Source: Octadecabacter sp.
GTDB taxonomy: Bacteria > Pseudomonadota > Alphaproteobacteria > Rhodobacterales > Rhodobacteraceae
Direction: 5' to 3'
Assembly: GCA_003533975.1 (NCBI GenBank)
Contig: DQCL01000346.1
Location: 4,952-13,511, forward strand
DNA length: 8,560 nucleotides
The notes beneath the pieces are model-generated. The model was not told the DNA's origin, did no database searches, and worked only from the letters and a program-made list of their open reading frames with translations. The position numbers and the translations under genes were made by a program. Positions 1 through 6,192 of the stretch are shown here, piece after piece (the stretch's first letter is position 1; every line of letters begins with the position of its first letter).

Positions 1-1032
1 GGCGAAAAAACCGTCGGCCAATTCATGGCGTTTTTCACTGCGATGGCGATCGCATTTGATCCACTTCGCCGCCTCGCCAAAATTTTCGGAACATGGCAAA
101 CTGCCGCCGCCGCGATTGAACGGTTGCTGGATGTATTTGACACGAAGCCAACGCTGTTGTCCCCACAATCCCCCGCGCCCGCGCCCACCACAGCGCCGGA
201 AATCACGTTTAACGATGTCTCTTTGAGCTATGGTGATCTGCCCGTCCTGCACGGAACGACCTTCACCGCGCAGGCGGGCCAGACCACCGCCCTTGTGGGG
301 GCATCCGGCGCCGGGAAAAGCACGCTGTTCAACGTCTTGACCCGCTTGGTTGAACCCCAAGACGGAAGCGTTACGCTTAACGGTACCCCCATCAACACAC
401 TCACCCTAACTGATCTGCGTGCCCTCGTTTCTACCGTTTCACAGGACGCAGCTTTGTTTGATGAAACCCTGCGTGAGAACATCCTGCTTGGGCGGGAAGG
501 CCTGAGTGACGACGCCATTCAAGCAACTCTTAAAGACGCCCATGTCGCAGACTTTCTTGAGAACCTTCCAGAAGGCCTTGAAAGCGCAGCAGGCCCGCGT
601 GGGTCCAACCTGTCAGGCGGCCAGCGCCAACGCGTAGCCATCGCACGCGCGTTGCTGCGGGACACCCCGATATTGCTTTTGGACGAAGCGACAAGCGCTC
701 TTGATACGAAATCAGAGGCCATTGTCCAAAGCGCGTTGGATCGTCTCGCTGAAGGACGCACAACCCTCGTGATCGCCCACCGATTGTCGACCATCCAGAA
801 CGCGCACAAGATCGTTGTAATGGACAAGGGCAAGGTCGTAGACGAAGGCTCCCATACGGACCTATTGGCCCGTGGCGGTCTGTATGCTGATCTTTATCGC
901 CTGCAGTTTCGTGACGGCAAACAACTGGTGGACCATGAAAACCGCCCCAAGCGCGCCCTTACCGCAGCCAAATCGCAAGATCGCCCTCAATCGTGGCTAC
1001 CACGCCTGTTCAAACGCTGGCAGCGCCCCTAA
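1..1032 (+). CDS. ABC exporter, permease/ATP-binding protein, 3' part (MsbA-like)
   Basis: The reading frame is open from base 1, so the N-terminal membrane domain lies outside the window. What remains is the end of the last transmembrane region and its linker (about 50 residues), then a complete nucleotide-binding domain. Counting from the Met codon at 25, I see an A-loop Tyr69, Walker A GASGAGKST (92-100), Q-loop Gln140, signature LSGGQ (196-200), Walker B ILLLDE (216-221) with catalytic Glu221, D-loop SALD and H-loop His252. All ATPase residues are intact. The fused permease-ATPase layout and the downstream sequence fit the MsbA/lipid exporter class of half-transporters, which act as dimers in the inner membrane. 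The substrate cannot be told from this part. The C-terminus is a basic tail of about 30 residues rich in Arg, Lys and Trp. The stop codon directly abuts the next gene, suggesting one transcript. Confidence 0.93.
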   Translation, partial: GEKTVGQFMAFFTAMAIAFDPLRRLAKIFGTWQTAAAAIERLLDVFDTKPTLLSPQSPAPAPTTAPEITFNDVSLSYGDLPVLHGTTFTAQAGQTTALVGASGAGKSTLFNVLTRLVEPQDGSVTLNGTPINTLTLTDLRALVSTVSQDAALFDETLRENILLGREGLSDDAIQATLKDAHVADFLENLPEGLESAAGPRGSNLSGGQRQRVAIARALLRDTPILLLDEATSALDTKSEAIVQSALDRLAEGRTTLVIAHRLSTIQNAHKIVVMDKGKVVDEGSHTDLLARGGLYADLYRLQFRDGKQLVDHENRPKRALTAAKSQDRPQSWLPRLFKRWQRP

Positions 1033-1773
1033 GTGGCACGTATGAACGCACGCACCCTCCTGCGCCTTTCGGGGCCTGACGCCAATGATTTCCTGCAAGG
1101 GCTGATCACGAATGATGTGAACAAAGCCAGAGATAGCCTTGTCTACGCAGCCCTGCTTACGCCACAGGGCAAATTCATCGCTGATTTCTTTGTCACATCC
1201 GATGCTGACGCGCTGTTGGTAGATGTTGCAACATCGCACGCACCTACGCTGGCACAACGCCTTACGATGTACCGTTTGCGCGCGGATGTGCAGATCGAAG
1301 AAAGCCCACTCGATGTGTCGCGCGGAACGGGCCCTGCGCCAAACAATAGCCAGCCCGACCCACGCCACAGCGCGCTCGGTTGGCGCTTGTACAGCGACAC
1401 AAACCAGTCAGACGATACGGATTGGGATGCCCTGCGCGTTACACACGTCATACCGGAAACGGGAATTGAACTTACGCCGGACACCTACATCCTTGAGGCG
1501 GGTTTTGAACGTCTGAACGGCATCGACTTTCGCAAGGGCTGCTATGTCGGTCAAGAAATCGCGGCCCGCATGAAACACAAAACCGAACTAAAAAAGGGCC
1601 TCGTGCAGGTCTCGATTGACGGCGCAGCGCCAATCGGCACGCAGATCACAGCGGATGGCAAACCCGCGGGAACGCTCTATACGCAATCAAGTGGTTTGGC
1701 CCTTGCGCATTTGCGCTTTGATCGCGCTACAGGTGCCATGCTCGCAGACGAGGCCACCCTGCACCGCACCTAG
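1033..1773 (+). CDS. ygfZ: YgfZ/CAF17-like folate-binding protein
   Basis: This 246-residue cytosolic protein belongs to the family of GcvT-related, tetrahydrofolate-binding proteins that support Fe-S enzymes such as MiaB. The family signature KGCYVGQE is present at residues 168-175, including the conserved Cys170. The N-terminal RLSGPDANDFLQGLITND stretch is typical of the first GcvT-like domain, and the short C-terminal domain with a G-LAHLR motif is also family-like. Family length in alphaproteobacteria is about 240-290 residues, so it looks complete. The start is uncertain: a GTG at 1033 touches the stop codon of the ABC exporter gene, and an ATG lies three codons later at 1042. Neither has a strong ribosome binding site, so translational coupling to the upstream gene is likely. 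It converges with efp, whose stop is 48 bases away. The function is known for the family; the coupling is inferred. Confidence 0.9.
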   Translation: MARMNARTLLRLSGPDANDFLQGLITNDVNKARDSLVYAALLTPQGKFIADFFVTSDADALLVDVATSHAPTLAQRLTMYRLRADVQIEESPLDVSRGTGPAPNNSQPDPRHSALGWRLYSDTNQSDDTDWDALRVTHVIPETGIELTPDTYILEAGFERLNGIDFRKGCYVGQEIAARMKHKTELKKGLVQVSIDGAAPIGTQITADGKPAGTLYTQSSGLALAHLRFDRATGAMLADEATLHRT

Positions 1774-1780
1774 GCTTTGT

Positions 1781-1828
1781 CTTTGTTCCCAAAATATCCC
1801 AGCCGCAGGCGACGCCTACCTTTAGGCG
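1781..1828. repeat. Convergent gene-end element with overlapping hairpins
   Basis: Between the ends of ygfZ (+) and efp (-) lies a perfect 6-base inverted repeat, CGCCTA (1813-1818) and TAGGCG (1823-1828), with a 4-base loop that includes part of the efp stop codon. A competing repeat, AGGCG/CGCCT (1807-1811 and 1813-1817), overlaps it. Read on the minus strand, this is followed by GGGATATTTTGGGAAC. It may help end efp transcription, but there is no classical T-run. The GC hairpin followed by GGGATATTT resembles, from memory, short extragenic sequences common in Rhodobacterales genomes. Confidence 0.35.
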
Positions 1829-2385
1829 CGCTCAGAATATTCCATCGTTTCAGTATCAACGACGATATCAGTGTCCTGCCCAACAAACGGCGGAACCATG
1901 ACGCGTACACCGTTGTCCAAAATAGCTGGCTTGAACGAATTGGCCGCAGTTTGGCCCTTAACGACCGGCTCAGTCTCGACGATTTTACAGACCACCTTTT
2001 GCGGAAGGCGCGCGTTCAACGCCTCTTCCTCGTAGAATTCCACGACAGCAATCATACCATCTTGCAAGAACGGGCGGCGTTCGCCCAACAATTCTGCAGG
2101 CAGTTCGATCTGCTCGTAGGTTTCTGTATCCATGAAAACCAACATTCCATCTGATTCATAAAGGAACTGTTGATCTTTTTGCTCCAGACGGACCTTCTCG
2201 ACTTTGTCGGCGGACCGGAAGCGTTCGTTTAACTTGGAACCATTGCGCAGATTGCGCATTTCCACCTGCGCGAACGCACCACCCTTACCGGGCTTCACAT
2301 GATCCGTCTTCACTGCGACCCAAAGGCCACCATTATGCTCAAGCACGTTGCCGATGCGGATTTCGTTACCGTTAATTTTTGCCAT
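1822..2385 (-). CDS. efp: Elongation factor P
   Basis: The 187-residue product is the normal length for EF-P, the translation factor that binds between the P and E sites of the ribosome and relieves stalling at polyproline stretches. The N-terminal KOW-like domain carries [10 protein letters not shown] with Lys34, the position that is post-translationally modified in many bacteria. A Lys here fits beta-lysylation by EpmA/EpmB, as in Escherichia coli, rather than the rhamnosylated Arg type; no modification gene is in this window. The two C-terminal OB-fold domains are present, ending in the typical [12 protein letters not shown] segment. The ATG at 2385 gives the standard N-terminus ([10 protein letters not shown]). 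The ribosome binding site is weak. A good promoter lies about 50 bases upstream, so it is probably transcribed alone. Confidence 0.97.
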   Translation of the reverse strand: MAKINGNEIRIGNVLEHNGGLWVAVKTDHVKPGKGGAFAQVEMRNLRNGSKLNERFRSADKVEKVRLEQKDQQFLYESDGMLVFMDTETYEQIELPAELLGERRPFLQDGMIAVVEFYEEEALNARLPQKVVCKIVETEPVVKGQTAANSFKPAILDNGVRVMVPPFVGQDTDIVVDTETMEYSERA

Positions 2386-2401
2386 GGCTCAAATGTGTCC
2401 A

Positions 2402-2432
2402 AAAGTTGTCAAAAGGTTGAAGGAAAGTTGTC
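2402..2432. repeat. Direct repeat in the efp leader
   Basis: The 9-base word AAAGTTGTC occurs at 2402-2410 and again at 2424-2432, two DNA helical turns apart (22 bases), with a related AAAAGGTTG word between them. The array lies between the candidate efp promoter and its start codon. It could bind a regulator on one DNA face or act in the leader RNA; it may also be chance. Confidence 0.4.
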
Positions 2433-2436
2433 GAAG

Positions 2437-2465
2437 CCTATATCTTGGGTTGGGGTACCGTGCAA
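2437..2465 (-). promoter_or_regulatory. Candidate housekeeping promoter for efp
   Basis: On the minus strand, TTGCAC (2460-2465) is followed after exactly 17 bases by TATAGG (2437-2442). This is a good sigma-70-type match and predicts a start near 2430 with a leader of about 45 bases before the efp ATG. It is a pattern match only. Confidence 0.55.
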
Positions 2466-2480
2466 GCCAACCAGATACTG

Positions 2481-2509
2481 TTTACGAATTGCCCAAGGTA
2501 TGCTAAAAA
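2481..2509 (+). promoter_or_regulatory. Candidate promoter for the 112-residue protein gene
   Basis: TTTACG (2481-2486) and TAAAAA (2504-2509) are separated by 17 bases, each matching four of six consensus positions. A start near 2516 would leave a leader of roughly 95 bases. The match is modest, and other spacings in this AT-richer stretch are possible. Confidence 0.3.
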
Positions 2510-2609
2510 TGCATAGCTGCCATTCCAAATGAAGAACCCCGAATCGGACAGGAACTGTCATATTGCCTAAATCGCCAGCTTCAAGGGCGAAAACAAAAAA
2601 GGATCGACT

Positions 2610-2948
2610 ATGCGAGATTTCGTCGACGGCACAGCATTCAACAACGAACAAGGCAACCGCGCACGCAAGCTATTTGCAGCCGTCGTGTTGGCCGCGTTGG
2701 ACGACGCGATTGCGGACGATAAGAAGTATGGCAACGGCCCAGAACAGATCGCACGCTGGGCACGTTCCCGCGATGGCCGTGAAGTTCTGTCTTGCGCTGG
2801 CATCGACCCCAACGAACGCGTTGTGACTGGCCTGATGGACTTCGTCGGCAAAGGTGTCCGTACCTCTGTGGCCCTTTCACGCGAAGAAAGCGAACGCCGC
2901 GCTGTGGCTGAAGCGGAAGCTGCCGACATGGAAACACGCGCCGCTTAA
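2610..2948 (+). CDS. Small conserved Rhodobacterales protein (possibly DUF6280)
   Basis: The gene encodes a soluble protein of 112 residues with no signal peptide or membrane segment. An AAGGA ribosome binding site (2599-2603) lies six bases before the ATG, which fixes the start. The N-terminal half is helical, with a run AAVVLAALDDAIADDKK at about 23-39. A charged, Trp-containing middle follows (QIARWARSRDGREVL, 46-60), then a single Cys62, a Gly-rich FVGKGVR turn (78-84), and a very Ala/Glu/Arg-rich C-terminal helix. From memory, nearly identical proteins occur across Rhodobacterales and are labelled as an uncharacterised domain family (DUF6280), but I cannot verify the name. It is a stand-alone gene with its own terminator. 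The function is unknown. The size and charge pattern would suit a nucleic-acid- or ribosome-associated factor, but that is speculation. Confidence 0.85.
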   Translation: MRDFVDGTAFNNEQGNRARKLFAAVVLAALDDAIADDKKYGNGPEQIARWARSRDGREVLSCAGIDPNERVVTGLMDFVGKGVRTSVALSREESERRAVAEAEAADMETRAA

Positions 2949-2975
2949 GACCTTCTAAGAATTAGACTGCCAAAG

Positions 2976-3011
2976 AACGCGATCCTCTGCTCGGGGTCGC
3001 GTTTTTCTTTT
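2976..3011 (+). terminator. Intrinsic terminator
   Basis: A 10-base-pair stem (2976-2985 with 2994-3003, one G-T pair) closes an 8-base loop and runs into TTTTTCTTTT (3002-3011). It begins 28 bases after the stop codon of the 112-residue protein gene. It may also serve the opposing gene that ends at 3015 less efficiently. Confidence 0.8.
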
Positions 3012-3014
3012 GTC

Positions 3015-3605
3015 TCACGTCCCTGTTTGATCGCGCGCGAAAATGAAGAGCCAGACAAACACCGGCGCCGCTTCCATCAACGCGAGGATGGCAATCAGCA
3101 CACGCATCTTTACCCCAACAAAGCGCCGCCAAAGCAGTGCAGAACAGGCAAGCGACAATCCGATCTCAAGCGGTCCGATAATGCCAGCGTGATGATCACG
3201 GTCCCAATAGCTCACCGGGCTTTGGAAAACCCAATTGCTGAGTGGCCAGAAATGCGCGCGCCCGTCATCATGATGCAGTAGAAAGTCCAGACCTAGATGC
3301 AGCATTGCTGCGCCGCATAGCGCGATCGCCCAAGTCGACCGCGCTACAATCGCGAGCGCCAATCCAATCCCCCAGAGCACCAGCGAATTATCGATCCTGA
3401 AGATACTTTGCCATGCACCCGAGAAATACATCTGCACAAATACGACCTGCGGATCAGTCCCAAGAACGAACAAATGCGTGCCCGCCAAAAGATAAAGCGA
3501 CAGATCCGGGATCATAGCCCCCGCCAATGCCGCAGCCGTAACTTTGGGCAAATCGGCCTTACCGAACGCCGTTAAACCGAAAATCAGGTGGGCTGGTGTG
3601 TTCAT
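3015..3605 (-). CDS. YdjM/DUF457-like membrane protein next to cobQ
   Basis: The ATG at 3605 begins [10 protein letters not shown] and is preceded by GAGGGAA on the minus strand (3610-3616), giving 196 residues; the frame stays open upstream, but that part overlaps cobQ and is not protein-like. I see about five hydrophobic segments (roughly 22-42, 74-92, 95-110, 143-160, 167-189), so it is an inner membrane protein. Conserved-looking polar residues are His6, IPD with Asp34, and the cluster [12 protein letters not shown] (103-114), followed by [17 protein letters not shown]. This His/Asp pattern fits the YdjM/DUF457 family of predicted membrane-bound metal-dependent hydrolases, whose activity is unproven. 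From memory, relatives in Rhodobacterales are often labelled 'cobalamin biosynthesis protein CobQ' because of their neighbour; the sequence shows no CobQ domain. It is divergent from cobQ, with starts 52 bases apart. Confidence 0.82.
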   Translation of the reverse strand: MNTPAHLIFGLTAFGKADLPKVTAAALAGAMIPDLSLYLLAGTHLFVLGTDPQVVFVQMYFSGAWQSIFRIDNSLVLWGIGLALAIVARSTWAIALCGAAMLHLGLDFLLHHDDGRAHFWPLSNWVFQSPVSYWDRDHHAGIIGPLEIGLSLACSALLWRRFVGVKMRVLIAILALMEAAPVFVWLFIFARDQTGT

Positions 3606-3646
3606 GCTCTTCCCTCGGACGTCAGGCCTGCCTAGACACGTAGCGT

Positions 3647-3651
3647 GGAGG
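3647..3651 (+). promoter_or_regulatory. Ribosome binding site that sets the cobQ start
   Basis: GGAGG lies six bases before the ATG at 3658. This decides for that start over an in-frame ATG at 3544, which would add 38 residues reading through the divergent gene. Confidence 0.85.
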
Positions 3652-3657
3652 AACGGC

Positions 3658-5112
3658 ATGGCTAAGGCAATCATGATCCAAGGTGCTGGGTCCAACGTGG
3701 GGAAATCCATGTTGGTGGCTGGCCTGTGTCGCGCCGCCGTCAAACGCGGACTGACTGTCGCGCCGTTCAAACCACAAAACATGTCCAACAATGCCGCGGT
3801 CACGTCAGACGGCGGTGAAATTGGCCGCGCGCAGGCGCTACAGGCCCGCGCCTGCGGGCTGGCGCCACATACGGACATGAACCCCGTGTTGTTAAAACCT
3901 GAAACGGACGTGGGCGCGCAGATCATCGTGCAAGGACAACGATTTGCCACAATGAAAGCGCGTGAATACGGATCCCGCAAGGCAGACTTGATCGGGCCCG
4001 TCTTGGAGAGTTACCGCCGCCTAGCTGCCCCCTATGACCTGATTATAATTGAGGGCGCCGGGTCCCCCGCCGAAATCAATCTACGCGCAGGCGACATTGC
4101 CAACATGGGCTTTGCCGAGGCCGCCGACTGCCCCGTTGTCTTGGTCGGCGACATTGATCGTGGCGGGGTGATTGCCCAGCTTGTTGGGACGGATGCGATC
4201 CTGCCGATTGAGGACCGCGCACGCATCAAGGCTTTTGCAATCAATAAGTTTCGCGGCGATCCTTCGCTGTTCGCTGACGGCATGAGTGCAATTGCCGAGC
4301 ACACGGGCTGGGCGCCGCTTGGCATTGTGTCGTGGTTTGAGGATGCTTGGAAGCTGCCCGCCGAAGACGTGATGGACGTGGCGACCCGCAAGGGTGGCGC
4401 CATCAAGGTGGTTGTCCCGCGCCTGAACCGCATTGCGAATTTTGATGATCTTGACCCGCTCGCCGCGCAACCAGATGTCACTGTCGAGATTATCGAAGCG
4501 GGCCGTCCCCTGCCCGCTGATGCTGACCTTGTGCTGATACCGGGCTCAAAATCGACGATTGCTGATCTGGCCCATTTTCGCGCCCAAGGCTGGGACATAG
4601 ACCTGCAAGCGCACGCCCGACGTGGCGGGCATGTGTTGGGTATCTGCGGTGGCTACCAGATGCTTGGACGCGAGATTACCGACCCCGACGGCATCGAGGG
4701 GCCAGCGTGCCGCGTGGAGGGCCTCGGGTTGTTGGACGTCTCCACGACCATGTCAGAGCACAAGCGGCTCGCGCTCAGCAACGCCACGTTTGATGTGACG
4801 GGTGATACCGTTACGGGGTATGAAATTCATATCGGGGACACTGTCGGGCCGGATTGTACGAATGGCTGGCTCACGATTGATGGCCGCCAGATCGGTGCGG
4901 CGAGTGCGGATGGGCGCATCAAAGGCTGTTATTTGCACGGGCTGTTTGCGTCCGATCCGTTCCGCGCGTCCTATATGGCAAGCATCGGCGCACCCGTGCA
5001 GACGATGCACTACGACGCTGGTGTCGACGCCACGCTTGATGCACTCGCGCAGCATCTGGAAGACTGCCTCGACGTTGATCGCTTGTTTAGCTTGGCGCAG
5101 ACTGTTTCATAG
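3658..5112 (+). CDS. cobQ: Cobyric acid synthase
   Basis: This 484-residue cytosolic enzyme amidates four side-chain carboxylates of adenosylcobyrinic a,c-diamide, using glutamine and ATP, late in cobalamin synthesis. The N-terminal dethiobiotin-synthetase-like ATPase domain shows GAGSNVGKS (9-17), [22 protein letters not shown] (131-142) and GDIDRGG (164-170). The C-terminal class I glutamine amidotransferase domain shows the nucleophile elbow GICGGYQ with Cys330, and YLHGLF with the catalytic His427. Length and both active sites fit a full, working enzyme. The start is set by a strong ribosome binding site. No other cobalamin gene is in the window, so it sits apart from, or at the end of, the main cluster. 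The 52-base upstream gap is too short for a full cobalamin riboswitch. Its stop lies 16 bases from the convergent PopZ-like gene. Confidence 0.97.
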   Translation: MAKAIMIQGAGSNVGKSMLVAGLCRAAVKRGLTVAPFKPQNMSNNAAVTSDGGEIGRAQALQARACGLAPHTDMNPVLLKPETDVGAQIIVQGQRFATMKAREYGSRKADLIGPVLESYRRLAAPYDLIIIEGAGSPAEINLRAGDIANMGFAEAADCPVVLVGDIDRGGVIAQLVGTDAILPIEDRARIKAFAINKFRGDPSLFADGMSAIAEHTGWAPLGIVSWFEDAWKLPAEDVMDVATRKGGAIKVVVPRLNRIANFDDLDPLAAQPDVTVEIIEAGRPLPADADLVLIPGSKSTIADLAHFRAQGWDIDLQAHARRGGHVLGICGGYQMLGREITDPDGIEGPACRVEGLGLLDVSTTMSEHKRLALSNATFDVTGDTVTGYEIHIGDTVGPDCTNGWLTIDGRQIGAASADGRIKGCYLHGLFASDPFRASYMASIGAPVQTMHYDAGVDATLDALAQHLEDCLDVDRLFSLAQTVS

Positions 5113-5128
5113 CAGCGCGTTTAGCGGA

Positions 5129-6115
5129 TTAGTCGAACTCTTGGCTCGACAGGATGCGGTAAATTTCACGGCGTACCAGCTTGCGAACGTTGCGTGTAAT
5201 ACGTTCCCCAAGGGGGCCAGTCAGTTCTTCGCGCACAACTTCAGAAACCAACGCGCGTAGTGCTTCTTCGTCCAAAGAAACGCCGCCCGCCTCTAACAGG
5301 CCGTCAAGGTCGTCGTCGCCGTACTCATCCTGTGTGCTATCGTTGGTCGCCATTTCTGGCGCGGCGCCCGTGTCGGCATCGCTTACCTGCTCCGGCTCAA
5401 CACCCGCCTTGCGGTGTTCGAATTCGATGGGTGCATCGTCTGTTTCAAGGTCGGGATTGAATTCTGGCGCAGGTGCTGTTGCTTCTTCCGCATCTTGAAC
5501 ATCATCAAATTTCCGCGCGACAGCGCCGGGCCAAGCGATGGTTTCACCCATCAAATCACCCGCATCTTCGCTGCCATCAGGTTCAAAATCTTCGATTTCG
5601 TTGCTTACTGCAGCTTCCAATTCCGCGATCGTTGCGACCAATTCGGAGCGATCAGGCGTTTGCACGACATCTTCGCTATCGCCGCCTTCGACAGGAACAG
5701 CTGCAATGCCAGCTTTGCGTGCTTCGTTGACCGAATCCCAAACCATGTCGGTCAGCGGGAGCGGACCTTCGTCGGCGTCATTCTCCGTTTCGGGATTAGA
5801 CGCAGATGTTTCTTCGATTTCTTCGACCCATTCGTCTTCGTCATGGGCGTTTTCATCATGGGCGTTGTTGTCTACTTCGACCGCATCTTCAGACGATGCG
5901 TTATTGTCCACCACCAACAGTGCCGGTGTTAGTACAAACTTATCTGGTTTTGATTCGGAGGTCTCAGCGGGCGCCTCTGGGGCATTTTGCACTGGTGCAG
6001 CATCTACCTCGACAGGCGCAGGATCACGCGTACGCGCCTTATCTCCATCGCTTACAAGCCTACGGATGGAAGACAACACGTCTTCAATTTCTACATTCGT
6101 CACTGGATCGGACAT
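5129..6115 (-). CDS. PopZ-like polar organising protein (DUF2497-like)
   Basis: The 328-residue protein has three parts. An N-terminal amphipathic helix, VEIEDVLSSIRRLVSD (8-23), resembles the conserved EEILASIRRIIS-type helix of PopZ. A long middle (about 25-275) is low in complexity and strongly acidic (many Glu, Asp, Pro, Ala and Ser), like the disordered spacer of PopZ. The C-terminal 48 residues form helices with LRALVSEVVREELTGPLGE and VRKLVRREIYRIL (to about 322), recalling the LxxLVxxLVRREIERI oligomerisation region of DUF2497. PopZ forms condensate-like hubs at cell poles that capture chromosome-partition and signalling proteins. An AGGA site (6122-6125) precedes the ATG by six bases. 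Gene order downstream of a pcm-like gene and tolC supports the assignment. The middle is longer than in Caulobacter PopZ (177 residues in total). The fold call is good; the polar function here is inferred. Confidence 0.72.
   Translation of the reverse strand: MSDPVTNVEIEDVLSSIRRLVSDGDKARTRDPAPVEVDAAPVQNAPEAPAETSESKPDKFVLTPALLVVDNNASSEDAVEVDNNAHDENAHDEDEWVEEIEETSASNPETENDADEGPLPLTDMVWDSVNEARKAGIAAVPVEGGDSEDVVQTPDRSELVATIAELEAAVSNEIEDFEPDGSEDAGDLMGETIAWPGAVARKFDDVQDAEEATAPAPEFNPDLETDDAPIEFEHRKAGVEPEQVSDADTGAAPEMATNDSTQDEYGDDDLDGLLEAGGVSLDEEALRALVSEVVREELTGPLGERITRNVRKLVRREIYRILSSQEFD
5841..5870. repeat. 15-base tandem repeat inside the PopZ-like gene
   Basis: TCATGGGCGTT occurs at 5841-5851 and 5856-5866, two units of 15 bases that encode the repeated five residues NAHDE on the minus strand. 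The nearby VDNNA motif is also duplicated (residues 69-73 and 81-85). The period is a multiple of three, so changes in copy number would keep the frame. Confidence 0.7.
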
Positions 6116-6172
6116 TGTTCATCCTGCTTAAGCCTCAGGCGTACAGTTTAGCCTGCCCGCCGTCACCAAACA

Positions 6173-6185
6173 ACCGATAGTCGGT
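6173..6185 (-). terminator. Weak hairpin after tolC
   Basis: ACCGA (6173-6177) and TCGGT (6181-6185) form a 5-base-pair stem with a 3-base loop, followed on the minus strand by TGTTTGG. It sits between the tolC stop and the PopZ-like gene. It may only partly terminate or may be an RNA processing site; the short stem and poor T-run make it uncertain. Confidence 0.25.
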
Positions 6186-6192
6186 ATTTGAT

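Noticed and set aside
2547..2559. Inverted repeat GACAG-GAA-CTGTC before the 112-residue protein gene
   Set aside because: A 5-base stem with a 3-base loop is common by chance. No T-run or promoter overlap gives it a role.
3544..3657. In-frame N-terminal extension of cobQ by 38 residues
   Set aside because: It overlaps the start of the divergent gene, does not look like CobQ, and the strong ribosome binding site at 3647-3651 supports the ATG at 3658.
3606..3980. Upstream extension of the YdjM-like gene by 125 codons (minus strand)
   Set aside because: It runs antisense through the cobQ ATPase domain and has Cys/Pro/Ser-rich shadow composition. [10 protein letters not shown] at 3605 is a family-like start with its own ribosome binding site.
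4032..4598. Open frame of 188 codons antisense to cobQ
   Set aside because: A shadow of GC-rich coding sequence; cobQ is certain in this region and the antisense product has no recognisable pattern.
5538..6131. Open frame of 197 codons on the plus strand opposite the PopZ-like gene
   Set aside because: Its Ser/Ala/Thr-rich composition is what the complement of Glu/Asp codons gives; no ribosome binding site or motif is visible.
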